DNA of 64,000 nucleotides from Nannochloris sp. 'desiccata' (GCA_019044685.2 JAGTXX020000005.1:1-64000), one strand, 5' to 3'; counted from the stretch's first letter, positions 52,022 to 63,500 are shown. Numbers and translations are program-made. The notes: generated by a model from the letters alone, not told the origin.

Positions 52022-53285
52022 ATGTTTTTAAAGATTGTATCTGGCCTCCAAGGGTGTACGCCTCGAATTCTGTCTTCAGATCGCATTCAAATAGTGAGTT
52101 TCAATGTATTGTTTATTTCAGTATTCTTTGGGGACATAGCGACGCTGACTTCCCCAACAAACTACTAAATAACCTAATTGTTTTAACCCATGCCATCTTC
52201 TGCAGAACGTTGTCCACAAACGCCGCAACATCTCCCCACTCACCCGCCCGACATCTACTACCGACTTCTATTCCCAGTACAAAGGTAGAACCAGAAATAT
52301 CATGGCACAATCTATCCAAATAACAGCAGCGTCTGCACCTGCCAATGAAGAGCAAGACTTCCCTTCCCTTGTCACTGCCTCATGGCTTAAAGACAATTTC
52401 TCTTCTTGCAAAATTCTCTGTGCCGCTTGGTATCTCCCCATTCAAAACAAAGATGCACTAAAAGAATACTGTGAAGAACGTATTCCAGGAGCACAATTCT
52501 TTGATTTAGATGGCATTGCAGATAAAACCACAGATCTTCCGCACATGCTGCCTTCAGAAACTCAATTCTCTGCAGCCGCCGACACTCTTGGAATTACCAA
52601 CGATGATATTTTGATTATATACGATCATTTAGGATTATTTAGCGCACCTAGGGCGTGGTGGACGTGGCATGTCTTTGGTCACAAGAAGGTTGCAGTTCTT
52701 GATGGTGGGTTCCCTGCCTGGAAAGCTGTAGGTGGCGACGTTGACACGAGTGCATCTGGTACTGACGAAGACGGCAAGAAGAAAATACTGGCACCGACAC
52801 AAGCTGCCCAGTCGTCTTCTTTACCACCAGCAAGCTTAAACTACAAATCAAAGCTACTGACACAAGAAGTGAGGTCATATAAACAAGTTTTAAATAATAT
52901 TAGTGCGAATGATAAAAAAGAAGTTGTAGTTGATGCGAGGCCAGCTCCCAGATGGCGGGGAGAAGCGCCAGAGCCCCGCCCGGGGCTTGCTTTGGGCCAT
53001 ATTCCAGGTAGCTATAACATTCCTTGGGACTCTGTACAGAGTGGAGGTATACTAAAACCTGTTTCTGAGCTACACGAGCTGTTTAAAGCCAATGGGCTGG
53101 ATTTAAAAGGCGGTAAAAAGCCTCAGGCTGTGTTTTCATGTGGTAGCGGAACGACTGCATGCATTTTGGCTCTTGCGGCCAAACAGATTGATAAAGATGC
53201 CGAAGTTGCGATTTATGATGGGTCATGGAGTGAGTGGGGTGCCTTGCCTGATGTGCCAATAGATACAGCCATCAGCCTCAAGTAG
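52022..53285 (+). CDS. 3-Mercaptopyruvate sulfurtransferase (tandem rhodanese)
   Basis: Transfers sulfur from mercaptopyruvate or thiosulfate to acceptors such as cyanide or thioredoxin. Two rhodanese domains cover the 327 residues from the Met at 52302; the catalytic loop C-G-S-G-T-T-A in the second domain fits the mercaptopyruvate type (CGSGVTA). Upstream, exon 1 (52022-52093) and a GTGAGT...TGCAG intron extend the frame through 52206-52301 without a stop, adding 56 residues with Arg, Ser and no acidic run, a mitochondrial presequence candidate. The total is 383 residues. Plants have mitochondrial and cytosolic isoforms; here the two could come from one gene with alternative starts. The short form is certain and the presequence exon is inferred. 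Confidence 0.9.
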
Positions 53286-53484
53286 GAGAGTGCGCAGAGC
53301 ACAAGCTAGAGCACAGCGTCCATGGGCTTGGCACTTTGCCTTGGAAAATAGTAAAGCTTATTTAAAAGTCCATAGACGCGATTGTGGTATTTTATTTGTG
53401 TGTAAGATCATCATAAGTAATTTGCAGAAGCTCTCGCGTATCAGTTTGCGTGCAAATTAAAGACTGAAATCAAGATCACTTTGT

Positions 53485-54595
53485 ATGATTCGTGGACTTG
53501 CACCTCAAGCCCGTCTCATCGGCACACAGGTAAGAAAAAAATAATCTTTTCCAGTTTACAGCAAACCTATTTTCATCGCCTGCGCAGGAAGATTAAAAAT
53601 AATCTCCATTTTTTAATAATTCCCGCCCCCCAACATTGCATTTGCAGGCCCGCTGCTTCACCAAGCTTGCCTCCTTCCCCAACCACCAACCCACCTCGCC
53701 ATCACGCTACTTTTATTCCACCACCCGCACAATGGCTCAGAAACAAGAAGATAATAAAGGTGCAGGGCACAGCGTCCCACAAACAAGCGTTGTTGCTGAA
53801 GGAGCTCAGGACCCCGAGATCGTTGCTTACCAGACCCATCAAGCATCCGCACCGCGTCTTTCTCTCGCGGAAGAAGCCCGCACATTGGTAAACAATGGTA
53901 AATTCGGTGTTATCTCCACTATCTCTTCAAAAGATCCCACTGGCTTCCCTTCTGGCTCTGTGGTCGAGTACTCTGCTGACTCCACCGGCAGGCCAATTTT
54001 TTCATTTAGTTCTCTTAGCCCGCATACTGGAGATGTCCTCACCGACGGAAGATGCAGTCTGACCGTCATGGCAGATGGTTTTCGTGGTTTAAGCGACGCT
54101 CGTGTCAACATTACAGGAACGATTTCTAAAGTTCCCAACATGGAAATTTCCGCAGCCAAGGAGTTGTACCTTTCCCACCACCCTCAATCCTTTTGGGTAG
54201 AGTTTGGAGACTTTACCTGGTTCCGTATGGATCAAGTATTGTGTGCTCGACTTGTTGGAGGCTTTGCCAGGGCTGGAAAGATCTCTGGTGAAGAGTATGC
54301 TGAAGCTGTTGTAGACCCTGTAGCAGCATTTTCTGCCCCGGTCTGTGGCCACATGAACGCAGACCACGCTGAATCAACGCAAGCAATGATAAAACATTAC
54401 ATTGGGATTACAGTAGATAAGGCAATGATGCTGTCGTTGGATAGATTGGGTGTGAACGTAGCTTGTGAAAGACAGGGGGAGTCGTTTAAATGTAGATTGC
54501 CGTTCCCTCGACCGGCAGAGGATAGAAAGATGATTAAAGAATTGATCGTTGAAATGACGAGAGCAGCTGCTGGAGCAGTTGAAAAGGCTCAGTGA
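53485..54595 (+). CDS. HugZ/DUF2470 split-barrel protein (GluTR-binding-protein-like)
   Basis: An FMN-binding-type split-barrel fold of the pyridoxamine-phosphate-oxidase-like superfamily with a C-terminal DUF2470 domain. Plant relatives (GluTRBP/GLUBP) bind glutamyl-tRNA reductase in tetrapyrrole synthesis; bacterial HugZ is linked to heme breakdown. Exon 1 (53485-53529) joins exon 2 (53648-54595) over a GTAAGA...TGCAG intron; 330 residues. The N-terminal 60 residues look like a targeting peptide. Barrel motifs are G-V-I-S-T-I-S and S-L-T-V-M-A; DUF2470 is marked by H-M-N-A-D-H-A-E-S-T. Flavin or heme ligands cannot be assigned. It follows the sulfurtransferase in tandem by 199 bases. Confidence 0.86.
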
Positions 54596-54704
54596 TCCTG
54601 AAGAGAGGTTTACTACTTGTGGTAATAGGTGTTCTTTTAGTAATTGATGTAGTATAATAAAGGTATAAACACGTGTTACAACAAACAAAATTTTCTAAAA
54701 TTTT

Positions 54705-55820
54705 CTAATCAGAAGATTCAAAGTATGCATCTTCAGCATTTTGTCGTTCTAAATCAGCGAAATGATCATCTAGTAAAGTATCTGTATCAATTGAAGAGTA
54801 ATTTGTAGATGTGTCTTGTCCTGATAAGAATTTCTGCTTCATAATATCGAGAAACGTATCCTCATATTCGATTCTGCACAGCGGGGGAAAAGTAAAAAAA
54901 AAAAAAAGGTATCAACGTAATGTTATGCAATCCCTTCTAAATAAGAAATGGAGGCTAATTAAGAGATATTTTTACGATTGTTACCGTTGTTCATGAGTCA
55001 GTTCTTCAGGGGTAGGCCATTCTTCAGGTATACTGGCTTCATTTCGAGCTGATTGTCTCTCCACACCTTTGGCTGCCACCGTCTCTCCTTCTTCTTCTTC
55101 TTCAGATTCAGATTCGTTCTCTTCCTCTTGTAGAGCGTAGGCCTCTCTCTCAGCTTCTCGTCTGAACATTAATTCCAACTCATCATGCTGATCCATTATA
55201 CTACCAGCTATCTGAGCTGCAGCAGAGCGCACAGCGGGAACTTCATTTTCTTCAGCTACTCCAGTCACCTGTGCTTTTTTGGAATGTTTTTCTCCTTCTA
55301 CTGCTGCTGTATTATTATTATCTACCTCTAAACAACTTGCACCTGGCTGCAAAATATACTGTCCAATATACAGATGGTATAGATACGGTTCTCTACTCCG
55401 CATGGCTTCCATATCAAAATACCCTTCCTTGTCTAGTAATTCTAACTTAGCGAGGCGGCGGTTTTTTGCCGCTGCATTTTTTCTAGCTCCACTGGAAGAA
55501 GGAGACGCACCTGTCGCAGCTTTTTCTCTATCATTCGATTTATTTTTTACTTCTAGTAATTTCATGTAAAAATCTACTTCGTAAGAGCTACACCGTAAAG
55601 GGCTAAAATACTCTAGTTCCGTCGCTAAGAGGTCGTCACCATGCCGCTCAAGAAAGACACCTGGATCGTGAGTTAATAAATTCCGTAGGTATGTAGAGAG
55701 CTTCTCCTCAGAAATGGGTTCATCATTTCGGGATAATGGACCAGGAATTCGAAGCGAAGTTTGTTGAGCTAAACGTTCTATGATCAGATCCCGATATGAT
55801 AAACTTGATTCTCTGCTCAT
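54705..55820 (-). CDS. CCDC97: CCDC97-family splicing-associated protein
   Basis: CCDC97 is a conserved nuclear protein found with the U2 SF3b complex. Exon 1 (54985-55820) joins exon 2 (54705-54873) over a GTAACA...TGCAG intron, yielding 334 residues. Family blocks are T-H-D-P-G-V-F-L-E-R-H-G, N-R-R-L-A-K-L ... E-G-Y-F-D-M-E-A-M-R-S-R-E-P-Y-L-Y-H, Y-I-G-Q-Y, and after the junction F-L-D-I-M-K-Q-K-F-L-S-G-Q-D with an acidic end. The C-terminal block lies only in exon 2, which supports the splice. A TGTAA follows the stop by 25 bases. It is divergent from the Rsm22 gene. Confidence 0.88.
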
Positions 55821-56089
55821 TCCGAGTTAAGTATAGCTTGATACTGAATTTTTAAGAATTATGAAATCCATTTGAAGAGGTAATTTTGAAAATCAACGCA
55901 GAAAGTATCTTTGGAACGCAGCTTTTTCCAAGTGTATTTTTGCTGCCGTTTGAAACAGCTTGAGTTTGAGTTGCTGTCGCACTACAATTTCGTTTTATAT
56001 ATTTGAAGTAAATTGTCACGATGTCTAAACTCCATATCAAAGCCAAGGATACCAAACAAAAACTGATCAACCTTAATTTGATATAAATC

Positions 56090-58618
56090 ATGCGAAAGAC
56101 ACATGCCACCCGCCTACGTGCTGCAACCTCCCAATTCCTGGCCAAATACAGCACCAACACAGCCGCATCCTCACTCACAGTTGGTGCAGAGGTAGCAGAG
56201 GCGATCAGTTCACGCAGCTCTCGACTTACTCACCTTCCATCTTCTGTGGCGGCGGCCATTGACGCCGCAGCAGCAGACGTAAATCGCAAAGCTATCCGCC
56301 TCAAAGGCCGTGAGCTCACTGACGAATTAAAGCGCATATCACGAACCAAACACCGAGGCGGTAAATATCCAAATCTACACGATTCCCCCCCTGAATATTC
56401 AGTTGCACGTACTTTACGAGGCAAACGCCGTCAGAAAGAAAACAAAGCTCTGACAGAACTGGCTCAACAGCACATCCCACTGGCACTAGAAGAGCACGAA
56501 CCTTTGCCTGATAGTTTCTGGAGACATGGTGAAGAACGTGGCGTAACAAATTTGCTCAATGCAATCACAAATGAAGCTAAAGAAAGCACCACCGCCAATG
56601 CTGCAGCCAAAGGGGCCATGTATACAGAAGACGCTGCTGCAGCCTACGCTGTAACCCGCTTACCCGCGTGCTATGCTGCGTTGCGTAGGGTATTGCTTGA
56701 AGTACAACGTACTGCCCCACGTGGGTGGGTACCAGAAAGTATATTGGATTTTGGGGCGGGACCAGGAACAGCCACATGGGCGGCACATTCAATCTGGTCC
56801 TCACCTGCAACACCAGAAAGTGAGGATCGTCCACTACAAGTGACAGCGGTAGAGCCTTCTGGGGCTATGGCATGGCTGGGGCAGGATATACAGCAACGAC
56901 TTGAAAATGCTTATCAGAAACAACAAGAAGCAGCAGCACGTAGTTTAGAGGCGGCTGTGGAGCCAGACAAAGTGGAAGAAGATAGTCGTAGTTTAACCCT
57001 CGAAGAGGAGAGGCATATAGCAATACGTGTTACACCACCTCTATTATCACCACCACCAATGGTACGGTGGATGTCCCGACTCGCACGTGCTACCCATGGA
57101 CGACGAAATGGAAAAGAAAGAAATGCAACAGCCACGCATGTTCCTTCTTCTTCTAGCAAATCATATGATCTAGTGATAGCAGGCTATGTTCTCAGTGAAA
57201 TACCCACCCCTAAAGATCGCCGTAAGCTTATAGCAGATTTATGGAATAGAACTGGCAAGTATTTGATCCTGGTAGAACCAGGGACACCTGTAGGATCAGA
57301 TATGATCCAGTCAGCACGATCTCAGATCTTAGGCCTCGAATCTTCTTCTTCGTGTTCTTTGCCTTTGAGCACTTCAACATCAACTTCACACGCAGCAAAT
57401 ACTGCAGCAAAAGGGCTCAAGACTTCATCAACACCACAACAACAACAACCTGAAGCTGAAGCGCATGTTGTCGCCCCGTGTCCTCATGATGGTCCATGTC
57501 CACTCAAGCAAGGCCGTGCTTCCTGGTGTCATTTTATACAGAGATTTGAAAGGACAGCAGTACAACGGAGAGTGAAAATGGTCCCAGGTAAATTACCGCC
57601 GCGTAGTCACCAAGATGAACGATTTTCTTATGTAGTACTTAAACGTGGATCACGTGATGGTTCATCATTTAATGGGGAGAAGAAGGAAGAAAGTGCAGTA
57701 GATGTGTTTAGAGAGCAAGTGCATATTTCAGGTTCATTTGAAGAGTCAGAAAAGAAAGAAATTGATGAAGATGATGAGTTTCTTTTTATTCCTGAAAACT
57801 TGAAACCGAAACGAATCTTGCTCAAAGAGGGACATGAAACAGAAAAAGAGCTCGAAAGTGAAGACGGATATGAAGACGCAGAAGAGGTTAGATTAGAAAC
57901 AACGGAAATAGAGCTACGTCGATTGTTGTTAGACTCTCTTGACAATGAAAATAGCGATGACGATAGTGAGAGCGAAAATGAAAGTAACAATAATGAGCTT
58001 CCACCTGATTTAGAACAAGTGCTACAACGCTCTTTAGAAGAACTTCGTAATACATTAAAAGAGAAAAGAAATACTCATAGCAAGGAGGAAGGGTATGACG
58101 GTGATAGCGAAGACGATACGGCAGAAGAAGTAAAAGAAGAAGAGGAAGAAGAAGAAGATGATGCCCAGCTGCAAATTTCTACCGCTTATGGAGAAGAAAA
58201 TGATTTTTATAGAAAGGGTCTGTCAGGTCCTGAAGCCGAAGAGGCTGCCAGGAGATCCAGTTCGGCATGGTCTCGGCTACTCCGTCCTCCACGCAAGCGG
58301 AGTGGACACGTTGTCTTAGATCTCTGCAGCGCAGTAGGGGTTGATGGCGAGCCACTCAGGGATGATACTCAGGGCGGTGGTGGTGAAGGCAGTGGCGGTG
58401 GTGGTGCTAAACGACCAAGAGGAGTGCTTCTTCGCCAAATAGTTTCAAAAGGGAAAGCAAACCGAGAAGTTGGAGGTATTGCACCATTTAAGTTAGCCCG
58501 TCGTGCTGCATGGGGGGATCTCTGGCCATTGGATTATCAAAGAAAGATGAAAGCATTCGAACCTCCGCATGAGGATGGTATTGACAGCGGTGACAGCGCC
58601 GAGCAGAACGCATTTTAA
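56090..58618 (+). CDS. RSM22: Mitochondrial ribosome assembly factor Rsm22/METTL17
   Basis: A methyltransferase-like protein needed for mitochondrial small-subunit assembly, with an iron-sulfur cluster in known members. The single exon codes 842 residues. A basic presequence (M-R-K-T-H-A-T-R-L-R-A) is followed by the S-adenosylmethionine loop D-F-G-A-G-P-G-T-A near residue 220, Y-V-L-S-E-I-P, and the Cys motif C-P-H-D-G-P-C-P-L with a later W-C-H-F. F-S-Y-V-V-L-K-R ends the core. Residues 530-720 form a long Glu/Asp-rich insertion before a C-terminal block with R-R-A-A-W-G-D-L-W-P. The insertion makes it much longer than yeast or human members (about 450-630). Confidence 0.9.
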   Translation: MRKTHATRLRAATSQFLAKYSTNTAASSLTVGAEVAEAISSRSSRLTHLPSSVAAAIDAAAADVNRKAIRLKGRELTDELKRISRTKHRGGKYPNLHDSPPEYSVARTLRGKRRQKENKALTELAQQHIPLALEEHEPLPDSFWRHGEERGVTNLLNAITNEAKESTTANAAAKGAMYTEDAAAAYAVTRLPACYAALRRVLLEVQRTAPRGWVPESILDFGAGPGTATWAAHSIWSSPATPESEDRPLQVTAVEPSGAMAWLGQDIQQRLENAYQKQQEAAARSLEAAVEPDKVEEDSRSLTLEEERHIAIRVTPPLLSPPPMVRWMSRLARATHGRRNGKERNATATHVPSSSSKSYDLVIAGYVLSEIPTPKDRRKLIADLWNRTGKYLILVEPGTPVGSDMIQSARSQILGLESSSSCSLPLSTSTSTSHAANTAAKGLKTSSTPQQQQPEAEAHVVAPCPHDGPCPLKQGRASWCHFIQRFERTAVQRRVKMVPGKLPPRSHQDERFSYVVLKRGSRDGSSFNGEKKEESAVDVFREQVHISGSFEESEKKEIDEDDEFLFIPENLKPKRILLKEGHETEKELESEDGYEDAEEVRLETTEIELRRLLLDSLDNENSDDDSESENESNNNELPPDLEQVLQRSLEELRNTLKEKRNTHSKEEGYDGDSEDDTAEEVKEEEEEEEDDAQLQISTAYGEENDFYRKGLSGPEAEEAARRSSSAWSRLLRPPRKRSGHVVLDLCSAVGVDGEPLRDDTQGGGGEGSGGGGAKRPRGVLLRQIVSKGKANREVGGIAPFKLARRAAWGDLWPLDYQRKMKAFEPPHEDGIDSGDSAEQNAF

Positions 58619-58730
58619 ACCCCTAATTATTGCGTATGAACAAATTGAAATCTATTAGAATACACGGTATTAATACATATAAAGGTATCTGCAATCTCAA
58701 AATTTTATTAAGCTAATTAATGAAGTTAGT

Positions 58731-59673
58731 TTACTTAAAAAAAATTACATAGCCAGAGGACTCTGTAGACGGAAATCCATACAAGCTCGGCGACGTCAGT
58801 GGTTTCAGCAGCACTATAAACCCTAGAATACCCCCCAGAAACGCAACAATTAGCTCTTTGGAACGAGGATGGTTTGCGACGGCACCGAAATCAGGGAATC
58901 CCATGTAGTTACAAAATGAATGGGTAACTACTAGAGCTGCATAATGGCCTGTTCGTAGCAGGAAAAAAGCCGCGAGCCAGCCAAAAATGGTTGTATATAC
59001 TGCCTGAAATAAACACCGTGCTGTGGCATCTGCTGGGTGCCACCCTTGGTGCACTATAAGGTCTACCACATGATGTACATGTGACAGTGCAAATGGTAGT
59101 GGCGATAGCCAGAGCGCGCGCGAGGGGCTCACGTGGGAGGCTAGGAGGAAAGAAATCAGGCCAGAACGGAAACACAATTCTTCAGTAATTGGAGCAGCAA
59201 TAAGATTTCGGATGGCAACTGGGGTGTTTGTGACCCGCCGTAGCAGTGTTTGGTGATACCATGCTAGTAAGAGAGGGCCTGAGAATAAGATTGCGACGAG
59301 GAATAATGGGAGAGTGATGGCGGCAAGCAGGCCAGAAAAGCGGAATCCCATGATTCTTAAAATATCAGCTGCGCGGATATCCTGCATTGATTTGATAATA
59401 TTTGTGTTAAAATGAGTATGGAAGTCCCTGTGGTCAGAGGAAAGGGGAAGGGGTGCTGCACTAGTATCTCGGAAAACAGTGTACCTTGGACGGTGGTGCC
59501 GCTGCCTGGAGAGCAAAATATGTAGGCATCCAAGCGAACAGCATGCAGCTCCACGTGCTCAGCATCATACGTCTCCATATTGTTTTGGGGTGATCCCGAG
59601 GTAAATTTGTGGGCCAGACGTAAAAAGGAAGAACAAATATTATCGGAAACGATAGTGATCCAAGAGGTAGCAT
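58731..59673 (-). CDS. CAAX prenyl protease 2 (Rce1 type)
   Basis: An ER membrane endoprotease that removes the last three residues of prenylated CAAX proteins. Exon 1 (59485-59673) joins exon 2 (58731-59381) over a GTACAC...TGCAG intron, giving 279 residues, the usual Rce1 length. All three catalytic motifs are present in order: E-E-L-C-F-R, F-A-L-S-H-V-H-H and H-S-F-C-N. Exon 1 contains the conserved R-D-H-P-K-T-I-W-R-R. The start is the ATG at 59673; the open frame upstream begins with TTG only. Confidence 0.9.
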
Positions 59674-59981
59674 TTTGTCGCAGAAAAATCTAAAGCTCAC
59701 ATACAAGGAACCTATAAACTTCCCGAATGATATACACTAATTGATTTTGCCCTTATTAATCTATAGAGAAGTGAAAAAGATTTGTACATTTTCATTTTTG
59801 GACGCTCCTTTCCGCGCACAATGCCCATTCAGCCTCTTATTCATAGTTATATAAATTAATTCTTTTCTACGTTTATGCACAAAGCTTTAGACGTAGTAGG
59901 ATAGAGCGTCGATGCTACTTGGCCCTTTATTGGGTCAATTTAGTGCTCACCTGAAAAAAAAATAAGTGATCAGGAGCCAGA
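59674..59981. promoter_or_regulatory. Divergent upstream region, Rce1 and MRE11
   Basis: These 308 bases lie between two divergent start codons. Nothing else is recognised. Confidence 0.4.
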
Positions 59982-62765
59982 ATGTCTATGGAACAGGACA
60001 TTCTGCGCATCATTATAGCCACTGACAACCATTTGGTAAGTAGTATTCAGCTCGCTGTAAGACACAACTTTTACACCAGTATCGTGTCAATTTCTCATCA
60101 CAATCTTCCATTGCTTTTCGCAGGGTGTTTGGGAGAACGACGACATCCGCAAGGACGATTCCTTTGCTACTTTTGAAGAGATCTTTGAGATTTCTGCCCA
60201 ACATAATGCAGATCTCGTTCTTTTGGGTGGTGATCTCTTCCATGATAACAAGCCGTCCCGAACAACCATCGTCAAGGCCATGGATATTTTAAATCGCCAT
60301 TGCCTGAATGATAGACCCATTACCTTTCAAGTCTTATCTGATCAGAAGCAAAACTTCACAACTGCGTACGTATTTAATCGAAGATCTCCCCTTTTTGAAG
60401 ACACGTATATTTAAAATACTAATGAATACTATGTGTATTCGTCCCAACCGCCGTCTCTAAATTCCTGAAATGTTTTCCTTTGCATTTTTTTTCCAGGCAA
60501 GTAAACTTTGAAAACCCAAATTTCAACATCGGTCTCCCAGTTTTCACCATTCACGGTAATCACGACGACCCTGCTGGCGCAGATAACCTCTCTGCAGTCG
60601 ATATTCTTGCCACTGGAAGTCTTGTAAATTATTTTGGAAAAGCACCCATCACAGGAGAAGGCGCTGGCAAAGTTAGAATCGCTCCTGTACTTCTTCAAAA
60701 AGGAGAAACGAAATTAGCAATGTATGGACTAGGAAACTTACGTGATGAACGTCTATGTCGCCTGTTTTCAACTCCAAACAGTGTTGAATGGGTTCGTCCA
60801 GCTCCTACCCCAGATTCTGCCCTGGCCGACTGGTTCAACATCTTTGTACTGCATCAAAACCGTGTAGCCCACACCCAAGCAGCCAAAAACTGTGTCCGTG
60901 AAGGCCATTTAGCCAGGTTTCTAGATCTCATCGTCTGGGGTCATGAACACGAGTGTTTAGCAGACCCTTGGGAGTCCGTCGAAGGCGGGGGCGATTTTTC
61001 CGTCTTGCAACCGGGGTCCTCTGTGGCTACTGCGCTTAGTGAAGGCGAATCAAAGAGAAAACATGTCGTCTTACTTGAAATTATGGGTCAAAATTGGCGT
61101 ACGATTAAATTTCCTTTAGAAACTGTACGACCATTCGCCTTTGATAGCGTCACTTTAGGTGGAAAGGACGAATTAGACCCCGAGCGACCGGAAACAGTTT
61201 CGGCGTTTTTAAGTGAAAAGGTCACTGCAATGATTGAAGAGGTGACCCGTACACGCGGTCCACGTACCCCTGAATTACCTTTAGTCCGCTTACGAGTCGA
61301 TTATACTGGGTTCTCGACTATAAACACTCAAAGGTTCGGTCAAAAATTTGTCGGAAAGGTTGCTAATCCTCAAGATATTATTTTATGGCAAAAAGCAGCG
61401 CTGCGTCGTACGAAAGCGGAGCGTGATGCTGCTGCTGCTGCAACAGCTGCAGGTGTCGCTGCTATTCGGACTGGAACACTCGACGAAACAAGGATTGAGG
61501 ATTTAATTGCGGTTCATTTACGACAAAATCTAGAAGTGCTCCCCGAAGCGGAACTCACCGAAGCCTTGAGAGATTATGTAGATAAGGGGCAGAGTAAAGA
61601 TGCGTTAGACACTGTCATTAAACATGCGCTACTAGAGACTCAAAATGCAGTGGAAGCTGCTGAAGAGGATGCTACAACAGCGGCAACTACTGCTAATGGT
61701 GGAGCTGGTATTGGTGCTGGTACTTCCGCAGCTGCAGGAGCAGCAGCTGAGGGTGGAGTAGATCGTTCTGAGAAGCAATTAGCAAGTGCTATTGAAGTCG
61801 CTGCTACAAAACGTAAGGTAGAAGCAATTGCTGCAGCTAAAAAGCGCAGAGCAGAAGAAGCAGCAAGGGATGCAGCTACCGCTGCTGCTGAACAAACTGC
61901 CGTGGCTGCTCGTGGGACTGCTGCTGCTGCTGCTCGTGGTGCTACCCAAGAACCCAGTCAGACTCCTCGTGATGCCTTTGATGAAAGTGATGATGACATG
62001 CCTGCTCCCCCTCCCCGTGCCGCTGGCCGTGGCCGTGGTCGCGGAAAAGCCGCTGCCTCTGCCAAGATTTCCTCCTCCGCCTCCTTTCTTGCACCTGCGC
62101 CCAACCCTCGCAAACGCCTCGCTGGCGGCGCAGCCGCCACCGCTGCAGCTACTGCTCCTGGCTCTAAATCAGCAGCATCACCTCGTGCCCGTGCTGGAAC
62201 TTCCCGCTCAGCCGCTACCGCAGCAAAAAGGAAGTTATCTGCCTATAAAAGCGACGACGTCATTGATGATCGTAGTGGTGATGAAGAAGTCGATGAATCT
62301 TTATTAAGAGATGAAGATGATGACGAGGATATGATAGAAGACTCGGATGATGATCATCATGGCGGAGGTGGTCGTCGACAGCGACAGTATGATGATGATG
62401 ATGACGAACTAATGGAGGAAGAAAGGGAGATGGTGATTGCATCCCACCATGGCGGCGGTCGTCGTGGCCGGGGTGGCCGGGGTGGTGGTGGTGGTGGTGG
62501 TGGTGGTGGTGCTGCTGCATCGAAGGTGCAAGGTTTAGGGACTTCTGATATGCCCATTACTTTAATTGATTCTGATGAAGATGATGATCAAAGGGCTGAG
62601 GGAGTGCCTGGTACTACAGCACGAGGTGGTGGTGGTGGTCGGCGTCCTGCTGGTGGAGGTAGAGCGGGGGGAGTAACTCAGGGGAATGGCCGTTCTCAGC
62701 TTACCTTTGGGCGTTTAGGAGCAACTGCGTCTCAGCAAGTCAGTCGCTGGGGAACCTTGAAATAA
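59982..62765 (+). CDS. MRE11: MRE11 double-strand-break repair nuclease
   Basis: The nuclease of the Mre11-Rad50-Nbs1 complex, which processes broken DNA ends and telomeres. The exons are 59982-60035, 60124-60365 and 60497-62765, with introns GTAAGT...CGCAG and GTACGT...TCCAG; they yield 854 residues. Phosphodiesterase motifs appear in order: A-T-D-N-H-L, G-G-D-L-F-H-D-N, G-N-H-D-D-P and W-G-H-E-H-E. The DNA-binding/capping domain follows. After about residue 500 the tail is low complexity: Ala-rich, then acidic, then an Arg/Gly (GAR-like) stretch with a poly-Gly run encoded by (GGT)n near 62485-62510. The GAR motif is methylated in animals; here that is inference. Confidence 0.95.
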
Positions 62766-62975
62766 ATAATTACTGTGTGAATCACTTTCGTATAGAGATT
62801 CGTATGTAAAGCAAATAAATTCAGGAAAGTCGGGCAGGAGACTTGAAGTCAAATTTGTCTTTAAACAAATTTGGCCTGTCGCCTTCTTTCGTTTTTCCCT
62901 GTTTACACCATTTAACCAATTCAGTGCTGTTTATTCATTTGCTTTATTTGTTCACGCAAGCCATTTCTCTAAACA

Positions 62976-63500
62976 ATGGCTGCCTCCAAGTTCCTTGTCG
63001 CGCTTCTGCTCATGTTGGCCGTAACTGGCACAATGGGCCAGACCTTGACTCCTGCTGCACAGAAAATTGTTGCCGCTTGCGGTGTGCCTGTTGCCTTGAC
63101 TGTTCAGGGGCTTGCGCCCAAGTGCGCTAAAGACGTTGCGAAGGCAAAGATATGCCCTGCTTCTTGCAAGAGTCTCATTGCTGCAATCCCCAGCCCTATT
63201 TGCGGTGCTGCTGTGAACGCTGCTTCCCCCAAGGCGACCCAAACTAAGATTGCTTCAGTAAGTTTGCATTCATTACTTCGGGTATCCTTTGCTGTAACCT
63301 GTCACTTAACCTTGCGACATTCGACATTCGAAACCTCATCTTCTTTTCGTCTCCTGGTCTTTTTTTCCCTGCAGTTGTGCATGGCCAAGAAGCCTACCAA
63401 ACCTACCAAGCCTACTAAACCTACCAAGCCTACTAAACCTACCAAGCCTAAGGGGCCCAAGCCTAAGGGACGCAAGCCTGCTGGCCGCAAAATGGCTTAA
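62976..63500 (+). CDS. Secreted six-cysteine protein with Lys-Pro-Thr repeat tail
   Basis: Exon 1 (62976-63257) joins exon 2 (63375-63500) over a GTAAGT...TGCAG intron, giving 135 residues. Residues 1-22 are a signal peptide (hydrophobic core, cleavage after M-G-Q or nearby). The mature domain of about 70 residues has five Cys (V-A-A-C-G, P-K-C, K-I-C, A-S-C-K, P-I-C), and a sixth follows the splice (L-C-M). The tail repeats K-P-T about six times and ends Arg/Lys-rich. Such Pro-Thr-Lys tails are common in cell-wall or extracellular-matrix glycoproteins. I do not recognise the Cys domain; spacing loosely recalls elicitin-like or lipid-binding folds but does not prove either. Confidence 0.72.
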   Translation: MAASKFLVALLLMLAVTGTMGQTLTPAAQKIVAACGVPVALTVQGLAPKCAKDVAKAKICPASCKSLIAAIPSPICGAAVNAASPKATQTKIASVSLHSLLRVSFAVTCHLTLRHSTFETSSSFRLLVFFSLQLCMAKKPTKPTKPTKPTKPTKPTKPKGPKPKGRKPAGRKMA

